This document shows positions 18,360 to 29,404 of a stretch of DNA of 64,000 nucleotides, one piece after another. The position numbers and the translations under genes are program-made. Each line of letters begins with the position of its first letter. The stretch's first letter is position 1. The notes under the pieces are model-generated. The model searched no databases. It was not told where the DNA came from and saw only the letters and a program-made list of their open reading frames with translations. Source of the stretch: Ascarosepion bandense. Taxonomy: Eukaryota > Mollusca > Cephalopoda > Sepiida > Sepiidae. The stretch lies in contig JBBBDQ010000227.1 in assembly GCA_037127315.1 (NCBI GenBank), positions 383,501 to 447,500 of the forward strand, in the 5' to 3' direction.

Positions 18360-18640
18360 GTTTATGTAATATCAGTCTCAAAATATGGCAATGAATGCTG
18401 GACAATGTCCTCACGGATGAAGACGAGATTTGAAGCAGGAGATATATGGTTATACAGAAGGATGCTGAGAATACCATAGACGGAACAGATAAGCAACGAC
18501 GCAGTTTTAGAGAAAAAGAAAGTAAGAAGAACATTCATACTTGACATCAGGAAGAGACAGTTGAACAATCTAGGCTTAGAAAATTCGATACTCATAGGGA
18601 CAGAGAAAAAACAACGCATAACCTACCAAACGAGGGCACT
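18360..18640 (+). pseudogene. LINE-B fragment
   Basis: Continues from the SVLQYGSECWT region through the RRMLRIP and the RKRQL blocks to the ITYQT block. Frameshifted, without a (GAA)n tail. The sharp LINE-A/LINE-B junction at 18359 is like the one amplified in the 46.8-48.3-kb array. Confidence 0.7.
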
Positions 18641-18803
18641 TCGACGAGGTGTCAGGTTTCGTAAGCTTGTCTCCCTAGGGGAATTAGAACTAAGTTCGAC
18701 CTCTAATGATGTCACATGTTTTCGCTCTTGTACCACGTCTTCTTATTACAAGGAAGAAGGAGGAGATCAGCACCTTCTGAGTGGTGTCCCACCCCCAAAA
18801 TGG
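18641..18803. other. unassigned spacer
   Basis: Short stretch with no recognised repeat before SINE-1. Confidence 0.3.
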
Positions 18804-19260
18804 ATGTGCGTTGTGGTACAGTGGATATCGGCTCGGAACGAGAAACCGGAGAGCTGAGTTCGAATTCCAGTTGAATCCATTGTATTTACTTACGCGCAAA
18901 TACCCTTGTGAAAGGTATTAATCCGTCTCTTCCTTCCAGTTATGGGTAAAATAGCAGGACAGACTGGGTTCTATAGCCTTGGTCGGCAACCAATCTACCG
19001 CAGAAAGCAATGGCAACCTACTGCGGGATAATATTCTACTTAGTCAGTATACCCTTGTGAAAGGTATTAATCCGTCTCTTCCTTCCAGTTATGGGTTAAA
19101 TAGCAGGACAGATTGGGTTCTAGCCTTGGTCGGCAACCAGTCTACCGCAGAAAGCAATGGCAACCTACTGCGGGATAATTCTCTGCCCAGTCACTCATGT
19201 CTCTTTCGAGACATGATCGCCCAAGCGTGTTTCACGTATGGCACTTAACTGACTGACTGA
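18804..19260 (+). mobile_element. SINE-1 with internal 149-bp duplication
   Basis: Head and tail are those of a normal SINE-1. The body from TACCCTTGTGAAAGG to AGTCAGTA occurs twice in tandem (18901-19049 and 19050-19198), with a few differences between the two. The element is therefore about 455 bp instead of 300 bp. Both A and B boxes are present once, at the head. Confidence 0.9.
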
Positions 19261-19346
19261 CCACGTCTAATCTATACTTAGAAAATCACCATACCCTGCC
19301 TAGTTAGTTTGTGTAAATGTGTGGCTGAACAATATTTAGGAGAGAC

Positions 19347-19865
19347 TAGCATCACAACCCGGCGTTGCCAGTGCAACTCAGAACATTTTAGTAGTAGGAG
19401 AAGAAGCCAATTTTTATTTTACATATTTTGTTTTTGTTTGAAAAAACACTTTTTAAAAAAAATATTTCTTTTGTTTCAAAATTACGGGGAAAATATTAAC
19501 ATTTATTGTTGACCAAATGAATTTTTAAAACGTCGGAATAAAAATTAAATATAAAGGCTCATTTTTTTTAAATAAAAAATATTTTAGTCTCGTTTGACAC
19601 GTGTGATTTGATTTCTGTGACGTAATTCAACAACCATCTTAGCTCTTAGATGTTTTACGGAGCAAATGTAAACAATCGTATCCATTGGCCAAAAAGTGCG
19701 AAAGGGAAAATTGCTGAACTTAAACTCAAAAAGTATCTGTCGACCTGGCTTCCCTGTAGATATCTGTTCCTAGAAAGTTTGACTGGCGTAGCTTAAAAAA
19801 TGTAGGCGTGCATAGGGAACAGTCACACACAGACTCACAGATTGCCGTTTATATATATATATAGA
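19347..19865 (-). mobile_element. second Helitron-like element (D2)
   Basis: On the minus strand it ends CTGGCAACGCCGG (a hairpin of CTGGC with GCCGG), a short spacer, then CTAG with host T after it. The far end near 19865 reads A followed by TCTATATATATATAAACGG, giving the expected 5' TC. The interior differs from Helitron-D except near the 3' end. No Rep/helicase frame, so non-autonomous. Confidence 0.6.
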
Positions 19866-19885
19866 TAACAAAAATATGAAATTTA

Positions 19886-20970
19886 ACACATCACTCAATA
19901 AATCCCGGACCTAACTAACAAAACAACAAGGTTTAGGTAAAATTAGACTTTATTAATCAACATGATATTTAAAGAATAGAGTGGATGCGGAAGCAATTCG
20001 AAGTGCAATTCATGTACTTCTACCATCGTTAAGAACGACTTGCGACACGATGCGTTGTCTTATGAAAGATCACTGTTCTCTTCTTTATTTGTGGCCGTTT
20101 TTTAGCAATTTTTTCCTTCAAACGTACCAATAAGGCTATATAATACTCGCTATTAATGGTTCTTCGTTTATCAAGGTAATCGATGAACAAAATACCTTGC
20201 GCATTACAAAATACGGAAGCCAAAATATTGCCTGTTGATGTTTGCGCCTTTTGGTCGCTTTAGATGACTTTCACCTGCTCCTGTCCACTCAGCTGACTGC
20301 CGATTTGACTCTGGAGTAAAGTGGTGGATCTATGTTTTATCTATTGTCAAATTTTTACGCAAATCTCCTTGTTGTATTGAAACAGTTGCAAACAGCGCCC
20401 TGAATCGTCGACGCGTTGCTGTTTTTGATCTACTGTGCGCAAACGCGGCACCCATTTTGAATACAGCTTTCTCATTGACGAATATTCATGCAAAATGGTG
20501 AATACACTACCTTCTGATATGTTCAACTCCTCTGCTATCTCACGCAACTTCAATTTACGATCAACCAAAATGAGTTTGTGGATTTTTTTTTGTGTGTGTT
20601 TTCTGGGACAACTGCTGAATTTGGACGACCTGAGCGTTCAGCATAATTTGTGTGTGTACGACCGCGTTTTTACAACCAGCATAACCACCACTTAACCGTT
20701 GTTTCTGACGGAGGAGAGTGCAAATACCATTTGCTTTGCTTGAACAGTATTTTCTCATCCGAAAGCAATGCTTTATGAGCACACGAAATTCAGATTTTTC
20801 CAATGTTTTGAAAATTTGCAAAAGTTGCTTCACTTAAATAACTGTAATTTGTTAACTGATAATCCGATTAGGTCACGTCGCATTTGAAGGTTAGTACTTC
20901 ATAGAAATCATGTTTTTATTCTTAGTGGTGCCCTCTAGATGTCAGGCCCGAAACTTATTGAGTGATGTGT
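19886..20970 (-). pseudogene. mariner transposon, transposase internally deleted
   Basis: Terminal inverted repeats ACACATCACTCAATAA (19886) and TTATTGAGTGATGTGT (ends 20970), flanked by TA on both sides, the mariner target. The minus strand encodes, with frameshifts: N-terminal FRVLIKHCF; helix-turn-helix LKLREIAEELNISEGSVFTI; KWVPRLRTVDQKQQRVDDS; DKT then a stop where MDETW is expected; ESNRQSAEWTGAGESHLKRP; ASVFCNAQGILFIDYL; and a shifted DNA(S)C for HQDNAPCH. After ELLPHPLYS the sequence jumps to the 3' end, so the last catalytic Asp region and the C-terminus are deleted. About 1,085 bp against roughly 1.3 kb for intact mariners. Confidence 0.92.
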
Positions 20971-21047
20971 TATTAAGAGCTACAAAGGACAGAAAATTGT
21001 GGAAGTCTATTATCCTAAACTATCTGAAAGAACACGGCTTTTAAACA

Positions 21048-21048
<1 letters not shown>

Positions 21049-21086
<38 letters not shown>
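21049..21086. repeat. (TA)n microsatellite
   Basis: TA run between the mariner and a second mariner fragment. Confidence 0.95.
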
Positions 21087-21089
<3 letters not shown>

Positions 21090-21199
21090 CTTTTATTTTC
21101 ATTCGGATCTGTCAATTTTTTTCAATTTAGCGTAAACCTAATGTGTTTTCTTGGGTATAATACGGCCGCACATTTATGCAGTTGAAAAGGATATAATTT

Positions 21200-21355
21200 A
21201 CATCCTTGTGTATAATTGTATTGATGATGGCGTCATATCTGCTCTTGATGACTGTTTTGAACAGCAGGATGAAAGTTACTTCACTAATAGGTTCTATGCA
21301 GTGCAACACCAATGGAAGAAGTATTTAGACCGTAAGGGTGACTATGCTGAAAAAC
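21200..21355 (+). pseudogene. mariner transposase C-terminal fragment
   Basis: SALDDCFEQQDESYFTNRF followed by HQWKKYLDRKGDYAEK corresponds to the C-terminal YFE..D.SFY..GI..L..RW..C....GDY motif of mariner transposases. It is on the opposite strand from the neighbouring mariner and covers just the part deleted there, but the two do not look like pieces of one copy. Nothing upstream encodes the catalytic domain. Confidence 0.75.
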
Positions 21356-21534
21356 ATACCTCATTTGGCCACATTTCATGCGAGTATCTTAGTCAGCCTA
21401 TAAATCTTTTTACACGAAATCTTGTATAATCGTTATTCCTTGTTTGATGCTTTTAATCGACATGTTTTACTCACCGGGATTATATACGGTTTATCTTTAG
21501 TACCTGGGCAATCATGGCTCGACTTAACTTCTTT

Positions 21535-21674
21535 TTTTTTCAGCTCTAACAATTTTTATCGCTTTATTGCCCCTCTCGAACAGCTTATTTCCAAAACTAC
21601 TTCATTGTTGGACCGATTGCCAAGAGTATTATTTCCCGACCACTATTAATCTATTTAAGTCTTGGATTAACTGT
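21535..21674 (+). pseudogene. LINE 3' coding remnant (left half)
   Basis: TTSLLDRLPRVLFPDHY and LFKSWIN match the RTSRLWNSLP..CFPDxYNLxxFKSxVN tail of CR1-type LINEs. Interrupted by the SINE-1 below and resumes at 21984. Confidence 0.65.
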
Positions 21675-21983
21675 TCAGTCAGATTAAGTGGCATACGTGA
21701 TACACGCTTTGGCCGATCATGTCTCGAAAGACAAATGACTGACTGGGCAGAAGATTATCCCGCAGTAGGTTGCCATTGCTTTCTGCGGTAGACTGGTTGC
21801 CTACCGACGCTTTAGAACCGAATCTGTCCCATTATTTAACCTATAACTGGAGGGAAGAGAGGGATTAGTACCTTTCCCAAGGGTATTTGTGCGTAAGTGA
21901 ATGCAAGGAATTCAACTGGAATTCGAACTAGGCACCCCGATTTCTCGTTCCGTGGCGATATCCACTGCACCACAACGCATATC
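21675..21983 (-). mobile_element. SINE-1 inserted in a LINE relic
   Basis: Reverse-oriented full-length SINE-1. A 12-bp target duplication TGGATTAAC(T/C)GT flanks it (21663-21674 and 21984-21995), and the LINE tail sequence continues across it. Confidence 0.9.
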
Positions 21984-22020
21984 TGGATTAACCGTCACCT
22001 TTCCCAAATATCTTTATAAA
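21984..22020 (+). pseudogene. LINE 3' coding remnant (right half)
   Basis: TGGATTAACCGTCACCTTTC continues the LINE frame (WINRHLS) after the SINE, repeating the target site. Confidence 0.6.
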
Positions 22021-22039
22021 CTACGCCTCCTACCTCCTA

Positions 22040-22640
22040 TAGATCGAGGTGTGACGATAAACTACACCCTGCAGCAAGGCCTCTCATCGGGAGATTAGAG
22101 CTTTTGAGGAACTTAGAACCACTTCTTAATTGCTGTTGTTCCCAATTTCACCCAGACCTGAAAACTGATTCCAGCAAGGAGCAAATAGTGAACCACCAAA
22201 CATTATGAAAGTATAAAAATACATTTTATAGTAAAAATATCAGAAATACGTTTTTATGTAAAAATTACTAACAATACATATTTATAGTAGAATTTTGAAC
22301 AATACATTTTATAGCAAAAATGACCAACAATATATGTTATCTGTAATCGAAACCATTAAACTATATACAAAATATTTAGATTCCGGCATTGAGTAACCTA
22401 GAGAAGTCGATAAAAAGTGAAACTAAATCAAACATTAAACATGAACTCTTTTAGGGTATTAATCTATATAATATCGTACAATTTCTTAAAGAAATCAAAC
22501 TGTGTTCCAAAAAGATAACTTCAAAATATAACTTAAAACAAACATATCAGCACTTCTAGCAATTATGTATATGCACAAAAAATCATCTACCATTAATTCA
22601 ATTGTGAAAGCAGGATAACATATATCATAATTTTATTACT
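22040..22640 (-). repeat. dispersed repeat E
   Basis: The inverse of the 31-kb copy: the GTGACGATAAACTACA and CAGCAAGGCCTCTC blocks come first, followed by the internal AT-rich direct repeats with ACAATACAT-TTATAG every 40-50 bp. Diverged. Confidence 0.6.
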
Positions 22641-23335
22641 TCCAAGCCCTCAGAAAATTAAATTTCTTTATTCAATGACCTATACGGTTTGATGTCCTGT
22701 TAAACAAATTAATCAATCTTGCCTCATAGTCTTAACACTCACATAAATTTCATTAGCCCTCTAACTCTGAGCATTGTATACGATGAACATTAAGAAAAAA
22801 AAATCCTTTACAATCCATGTTTTACCATCCATACACACAATTTAGTTATCGTATTTACTAGTGTATAATGTAACTTCGTATTTCTTACGCTAAAATAGGA
22901 AATACCGTATTTTCTAAGTTTAATACGACCCCGTATTTATGCAACTATTCCCTTGAATAAAAAACTACCACGCAGCATAGCCATCCCTATGTAAAATATT
23001 TTTGAAAAATTATAACCTATAAAGCATTAAAATCTCAATGCCGTACATATATTTCACTAGCATATTTAATTTTTCACGATATTAAATAATAGAAATTAGC
23101 CGAATGTTTAATCATTGCGTGTTTCTACTAATCTCCGTTTCAAAACTTATTTTCGATTTTTGGAAGAAAGGCGCTAACTTGACAAAGCTAATAATATACT
23201 TTAAGGTGTCAGTATGTCGTACTCTTCTGTTTGATATGAATTCACCATATTTCTATAGAGTATTAAACTATGGGGAAAACTATTGCCTTTCATTAAGAGT
23301 AAAGAAAAAAAGTTTATCAACAAATAAGAAAATCA
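22641..23335. other. AT-rich, old repeat debris
   Basis: Contains CCGTATTTTCTAAGTTTAAT and GACCCCGTATTTATGC near 22910, motifs shared with repeat HI (24100 and 33080). No gene. Confidence 0.35.
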
Positions 23336-23432
23336 AAATCTAAACAAATTTTATCTAACAATGTTAGTAATTTGTCCTGTCGTCGGTGCTTAGAATGCAC
23401 TGACGGTTTCCCTTGCAGATCAAGTAAAACTC

Positions 23433-23730
23433 GGTCAGTCAGTTAAGTGACATACGTGATACATACATTCTTTGGCCGATCATTGCTCGAAAGAGACATG
23501 ACTGACTGGGTAGAAGATTATCTCGCAGTAGGTTGCCATTGCTTTCTGCGGTAGACTGGTTGCCTATATCTATCATATTATTTAACCCATAACTGGAGGG
23601 AAGAGACGGATTAGTACCTTTTTCCAAGGGTATTTGTGCGTAAGTGAATGTAAGGAAGTCAACTGGAATTTGAACTCGGCTCCCCTATTTGTCGTTTCGT
23701 GTCAATATCCACAGCACCACAACGCACATC
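23433..23730 (-). mobile_element. SINE-1 nested in HI
   Basis: Tail GGTCAGTCAGTTAAGTG at left, head with CACCACAACGCACATC at right. A small deletion removes part of the AGAACCCAATCTG region. Confidence 0.85.
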
Positions 23731-23751
23731 CTAAAATATATATTTACATAT

Positions 23752-23890
23752 ATAGTCACCCGCAGACAGCCCTGTTTCGCTGCATCAGAACTTGTCAGAA
23801 CGGTTAGGCATCCGACTGCTTTAAACCAAGATGGAAACTCTAAGCTAAGGGCGCCCGGAAGAAAAACTCATCACAAGTGAAAACCCTTTC
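23752..23890 (-). mobile_element. HHR-SINE, truncated copy f
   Basis: The minus strand carries the tail part of the family: GGCGCCCTTAGCTTAGAG (A-box side, degraded), a degraded B-box region, TCGGATGCCTAACCG, the ribozyme region, and a TATA-rich tail. The upstream body seen in the 54-59 kb copies is missing. Confidence 0.7.
23759..23803 (-). ncRNA. hammerhead ribozyme relic f
   Basis: Stem I CCGTT/TGCGG, then CTGACAA where CUGANGA is required (G8 changed to A), stem II GTTCTGATGCAGC, GAAA, short stem III and GUC. One invariant core base is lost, so cleavage is not expected. Confidence 0.6.
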
Positions 23891-24564
23891 CATGCGTATA
23901 CATGCGAACTCTGGTATAACTCGAAATATGTCTACCTTTTTGACTCGAGAGTAAAATGTACGTGTCTATATTTATTTATTTTAGTGTAAATTTGAACGAT
24001 GTCTAACTCTGACTCAGTAGAGACAGGATATATACCTTTATTTTTGTCTGTAATATGAACCATACCTTAATTTAATCTAGTGTAAACCAAATATGTGACC
24101 TTGCATATAATACGGCCTACTCCGTTTTGCCATTAATTTTTGTTCAAGATTTCTCATATTATGCACAAGAAATAAAGTATGTGATTAAGTTTTGACTAGT
24201 GTTATTTTTTATATAAAAACGGAACAAAATTGTCTTTCATCAAGAGAGAATATTTTATAAAATAGCAAGACAATCAAAATATAAACATATTCAATTTTGT
24301 AAACAAAATTGAGTATATTTGCAATCTTGCTGATTCAGAACAGATGATTTTTACAGTTGAGCAAAATTTATGAAAACGTGTACTTATTTGCCCTTAATTT
24401 TGATTCAAAATTGTCTTGTATTATACTCAAGAAAATATCATATCCGCCAACGATTTTGACTCATGTGCAAACATGACCGATTTCTAAACCTTTTGTAGTC
24501 TAGTATCACTTGGGATTTCGTCTGTCGTTTTTCATTTAGTATTGACCAAACCTTTTTCTATTTA

Positions 24565-25195
24565 TTGATTAAAACCATGTCTCGACTCATACCATATTCT
24601 CACCGAAAAGATGTCGCTTACGTCTGTCTCTTCTACAAATATTTTCATGGCTTTTGCTCTGACGAGCTTAGCTCCATGGTGGCCCCTATACAAGAATTTA
24701 CTCATTCAACCAGACCGCCAACAAGGTCCCACCCATTAACTATTAAAGAAACAAAAAACAAAACAAAACAAAAACAAAAACAACAACAAAAAAAAAAAAC
24801 AAATGCAGCCACCACTTCTGATCTAACAACTTTTTTCTCGCACTTTCCGTCTGTGGAACTTCCTTCCGTATACTTGCTTCCCTGATAGCTACAATCCTTA
24901 AGAGTTTAAATGCAGCGTCAATTGCCATCTCTTATCCCCTTGACTTACATCTTTTATTCTTTCCCCAACATCCACTGAATCTTGTTGTTCTTCCTTTTTC
25001 ACTCTACTCTCACGCAACTCTCTTCGCACCAGTATTCTCATTCTTCTCTTGCCCATTCTCTGACACCCCAGTAACCGGTTCCTCTTGGGTCCCTATTTCT
25101 CTTCGCTCTCCTCCTATGTAACGCTTCACTCTCTTCTTATGTAGCCCCTACGCACCAGTAGCAATACTGCCTTGCTTGGGGTGAAATGATTAAAA
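24565..25195 (+). pseudogene. LINE-A 3' fragment nested in HI
   Basis: Plus-strand frame HRKDVAYVCLFYKYFHGFCS, then DELSSMVAP and RPPTRSHPLTIKE, an A/C-rich expansion at 24748-24802, then degenerate RLWNFLP and the 3' UTR ending CTTGCTTGGGGTGAAATGAT plus an A tail. HI sequence continues on both sides. Confidence 0.85.
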
Positions 25196-25560
25196 AATAT
25201 CCCATAAGACTGAGAGTCAACATAAAATAAACCCAAAATGATTTATAGGTCGTTAAATTAACTAACATAAACGAAACAAAATAATTTAAGAACACAAATC
25301 CTAATTTTAAACCTGCATTTGAATGTGGCATTGTTTTATTAAACTGAAGGCAGTCATAGTGAGAAGCAAAGAGATTAAAGTAATTTTTGTTCAGCAAGTG
25401 TAACAAAGAAATCTTTGTGCCTCCCGAATCTAACATATTTTAACTTTATCGTACGTGACTCTTACTTCAAGCAAATTTTGACACCCTTAGTCTCTAGCAA
25501 CAAGTGGCAGTTTCCCAGGCAATACCTCTCCTTTGGGAGGTGCTTAGATTTAAACCCTAG

Positions 25561-26028
25561 TGCTTGAAGCATTCCCAATTTCCCTGGTGGGCTTTTTTGT
25601 ATCTGGTCCGACGTTCGAGTGGAATTCCTATTTTCTACTTAGTTTCCTGTTTAATTCCATTTGGCTGGACAGAAAAAATATCCTGCTTTTCTGTACCCAG
25701 AATTTTTTTGGGCAATATTTATCAAATGTTTATTTTGGCAAACATGGATCTTTGTGCATGCAACCCCCCCCAAAAAAAAGGTATTTCAAAAGGACGATTT
25801 TCCATTGACACCGCTTTTATTTTAATTACATTCACTCCTTTGGCAATGCTTATTTATAGAATTTAAAAAAATATTCACCTTTTATAAAGGTTTAATGTTT
25901 AATATTTATTTTCATGAAGAAATAAATGTGAAAATAAATCCTTTCATTCAAAAAATTACAATAATAAAAAGTAATAGTGGTGTCAATGGAAAAACCGTCC
26001 TTTCAAAACACCGTTTTTTTGGCGGGCT
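25561..26028. other. no feature recognised
   Basis: Two overlapping plus-strand frames of 80-100 codons (25560-25866), hydrophobic but without any motif, in T-rich DNA. Not supported as a gene. Confidence 0.3.
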
Positions 26029-26029
26029 C

Positions 26030-26515
26030 GAAGATTCTTTTTAATCATTTCACAACAAGCGAGACGATACTGCCACAAAGAGTCAAGAGGTTACTGAGCG
26101 GGAAAGAACACGAAAAAATATTTATGAGGAACGACAATAAAAGAGCAGGTTTCAAGGAGACAGACGTATGATGACACATTTAAACATTTGAAGATCGAAT
26201 GTGATTGGAAAGCAAGAAACCTAAGAGAGTTCCACAAGCAAGAAGCGTGACAGAAGAAACTGTTAGCATAGAACTTACGGTTATATATGCCTTATTTCAA
26301 CTGTAAAATAATTAGACCTAACTGTCAATCTAGTACTGCAGTAAAATTAATAAAGTCAAGATAACAAAGTGGGAAGCTCATCACATTACGATGAAAATAT
26401 TTACGGAAAAAGCACAGGAAAATTACATTACGACGATGGAAAAGTCACTGAAGCCGAGATGCCAGGTCAGTAACAATAATATTGTAGATTTAAAAAAAAA
26501 AGTAAGATGATGATT
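26030..26515 (-). pseudogene. LINE-A 3' fragment, diverged
   Basis: TTTTTAATCATTTCACAACA at left is the 3' end; the blocks equivalent to GTTCCACAAGCAAGAAGCG and GAAAATATTTACGGAA follow in LINE-A order. Ends near an A tract at 26493. Confidence 0.7.
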
Positions 26516-26548
26516 TGTTTACTCGGACGCATATTAAGAAACAAACTA

Positions 26549-26829
26549 TCAGTCAGTCAGTTAAGTGCCATACGTGATTCATGCTTTGGGCGATCATGTC
26601 TCGAAAAAGACAGGACTGACTGGGCAGTAATTTATCCCGCAGTAGGTTGCCATTGCTTTTTGTGGTAGACTTGTTACCAGACAAGGCTGTAGAACCCAAT
26701 CTGTTCTATTATTTAACCCATACCTTTCCCGATAGTATTTGCGCGAAAGTGAATATAAGGAATTCAACTGTAAATCGTACTTGGCTCCCCGATTTTTCGT
26801 TCTGAGCCGATATCCACTGCAACAGAACG
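26549..26829 (-). mobile_element. SINE-1
   Basis: Nearly full length in reverse orientation, tail TCAGTCAGTCAGTTAAG, head TATCCACTGCAACAGAACG. Abuts a Helitron-D. Confidence 0.85.
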
Positions 26830-26837
26830 AAGCAAAT

Positions 26838-27554
26838 TATATCTAAACTTATTTATAAATGAAAATTTGTATGTGTGTGTCCGTTATCTATAGACTCCGA
26901 AACGGCTGAACCGATTTTGTTGAAAATTTACACAGTTGTACTATAAGCGTCTGCGAGTGTTCTTAGCTAGGTTTTGTGTCAAGGTAACCCAAATAAATGT
27001 CGAAAATCGATAATCGAAAAAATCGGGTTATAGAAGGAGTGGTGGATTTTAATCAAATTTGATACACTCATAGACAAAAACATAAGAAACGATATTCAGA
27101 ATTTTCAAGGTTGCAGTTCTTACAATAGTGCGGAAAATCGATAATATATATATATATAAAAAGCAAGATGTTTGTGTGTGTGTGTGTGTGTGTTTATCCG
27201 CCTGTATGACTGTATTTTTTTCAGCCCTTTTATTTTAGTTTTTGCCTCGGGTTTGGCTCTAAGTAGGTATAATTGTAGTTCTTAGTCTCAGCTATGATAC
27301 CATTTACTCAGAGGACTTATTTAGCCTTCAAAATTCAGTTTACAACGAAAAGAAATATTTGATATCGACACCAGGAAATGAAAATTTGACTTACATCCAT
27401 TCATTTTTCTTTCAGTCTACAGTTTCGCTTTAACTGGAAACAACTATTGCTTTTTAGTCTTTCGTGCCAACGTCCAAAGAGTCTGAGCTCCAGGACCATG
27501 GATTAGTTTTAAAGCTTTTATTACACCCGAGCAACGCCGGGCTATGCTGCTAGT
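26838..27554 (+). mobile_element. Helitron-D
   Basis: Starts TCTAAACTTATTTATAA after host A and ends CGAGCAACGCCGGG, 8 nt, CTAG before host T. About 717 bp. Contains (TG)n at 27172 and a TA run at 27144, at the same relative positions as other copies. No open frame. Confidence 0.85.
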
Positions 27555-27698
27555 ATATCCATAAACATATATAATGCTATAGATTAATATTGTATGCCAG
27601 ATCAACCATAACGAAATCGGATTTTCTCTTTGGAATGCGTTAAGTTATTCAATCTTTACTTGCAAGTTTGTTTTTTAAATGAAATTAGAAATTAACGA

Positions 27699-27780
27699 GT
27701 TTCTTATAAAGGGTGGCATTCTGTAGAGTATATATATATATATATATATATGTTTCTTATAAAGGGTGGCATATTGTAGA

Positions 27781-27827
<47 letters not shown>

Positions 27828-27854
27828 TCTTATAAAGGGTGGCATACTGTAGAG

Positions 27855-27887
<33 letters not shown>

Positions 27888-28219
27888 TTCTTATAAAGGG
27901 TGTCACACTGTAGAGTATATATATATATATGTCTCTTATAAAGGGTGGCATACTGTAGAGTATATATATATATATATATATATATGTTTCTTATAAAGGG
28001 TGGCATACTGTAGAGTATATATATATATATATGTTTCTTATAAAGGGTAGCATACTGTAGAGTATATATATATATATATATATATATGTTTCTTATAAAG
28101 GGTGGCATACTGTAGAATATATATATATATATATATATATGTTTCTTATAAAGGGTGGCATACTGTAGAGTAGATATATATATATATGTTTCTTATAAAG
28201 GGTGGTATACTGTAGAGTA
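27699..28219. repeat. minisatellite: 28-bp core plus (TA)n, 10 units
   Basis: TTTCTTATAAAGGGTGGCAT followed by ACTGTAGAG occurs ten times, each followed by a (TA)n of different length (about 8-20 repeats). The core is almost unchanged between units while the TA length varies, so units expanded recently. The frames rich in Ile/Tyr are artefacts. Confidence 0.95.
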
Positions 28220-29404
28220 ACTAACGATACTTAAATGTAATCTGCAGAAATACTTAACGAACAGAATTGACAAAGTTTGCAATAAACAATAACAAAAGAA
28301 CGAAAAGAAAAGAACAAGGCTAAATAATACCGAGTAAACAACATATGCAAGAAAAAAACAAAAAAAAAAGACACAAAAAAAAACAAAAATAAGGCAAAGC
28401 AACAGTTTTAAGGCAAAAGTTTCCCAAACTAAAAACCGTCTTTACACCCAAAAATGAATACCAACAAGCAATCGAAGCATTCTGGCTTTAAGACAAGAAA
28501 GAGCAGAACTGTCTCAAATGAAACCGAGAAGTGACCTATTTTATTACTGGAGTAGAAATCCCAGCATGCATTTGTGTGTATTTTTGTCTATAAAAGGAGG
28601 AGGCGGAGTTCTTTTTAGTTATTGCTACGAGAATGAAACAAACAAATTTCTTATCTAATAAAATTAATAAACAGATATATATTAAATGCATACAACAATT
28701 TAATAGACATTGTTTTAATTTTGGGTGTGATGGAGAAGAAACGAATAAGTTTCTATTTGAAAGTTTTATCAGATATTCATTTCATCACACCGAATTTGAC
28801 AGCTCTGCCACAACCGTTGAGATACTTGCCGTAAATGTTTCAAAATTATTTGACAATCAACTTAACGACCACACCTTATCGCCATTGAAGCAATGAAGTT
28901 TTAAAGATGGACAGCAGATTTATAGTTTATTAGAACATATATGAGACAGAATCCTAGACCATTCCCAAAGCCATTAGAAATCATTGATTCATAAGATTAC
29001 ATTAACATAGACTGAGAAAAGGCTAAATCGATGAGGCTGTGGAAGAAGAGGAACATTTTTGACAGTTTTCTATGGCTTTTCTGATATGAAGATCAACATT
29101 TAAAATCCTTTATCAATCGCCAGTATTGATAAGAAATACGCAGCTCTTTCAGCCACAGAGCATCTTGTTTAATGTCTGATGTTTATCAATCTTAGTTTTG
29201 CTATGGTGGAAGAGCAAATCAGTAAAGTAAGAATCTGTTTGCGCCAGTTTTCTTAGTTGCAAAAGCCTGCCTGATTGAAAATCAGTTTTCAAATTTCTGT
29301 ATTTTATCCGGCCTCTAACACCGGTGAAAAATATGTGCTCTTTCCAAACGCAAGGCAAGAATTGATAACTTTAAAACATGTAGTTATTTTCTCTGATTCG
29401 AGAA
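28220..29404. other. no gene recognised
   Basis: An A-rich patch at 28290-28400, then ordinary AT-rich DNA. An 87-codon plus-strand frame at 28633-28896 starts with MKQTNFLSNKINKQ and has no similarity that I recognise. A real small exon cannot be excluded. Confidence 0.3.

Larger units (their letters stand above)
23340..25560 (+). repeat. dispersed repeat HI, copy 1, three nested insertions
   Basis: Matches the inverse of 32240-33480: CGGTGCTTAGAATGCACTGA at 23380, GCGTATACATGCGAACTCTG at 23895, the ATAATACGGCC/TATTATGCACAAG pair near 24110-24170, CATAAAATAAACCCAA at 25220, TGCCTCCCGAATC at 25420 and CGTACGTGACTCTTAC at 25450. A SINE-1, an HHR-SINE and a LINE-A interrupt it. No coding frame; class unknown. 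Confidence 0.7.

Noticed and set aside
25560..25866. Membrane protein of 80-100 residues
   Set aside because: Two overlapping frames in T-rich DNA give hydrophobic residues by composition alone.
27699..28219. CRISPR-like array with 28-bp repeats
   Set aside because: The 'spacers' are all (TA)n of different length, so this is a minisatellite.
28633..28896. 87-codon host gene
   Set aside because: No recognisable motif, signal or splice context; length is within chance expectation for this window.
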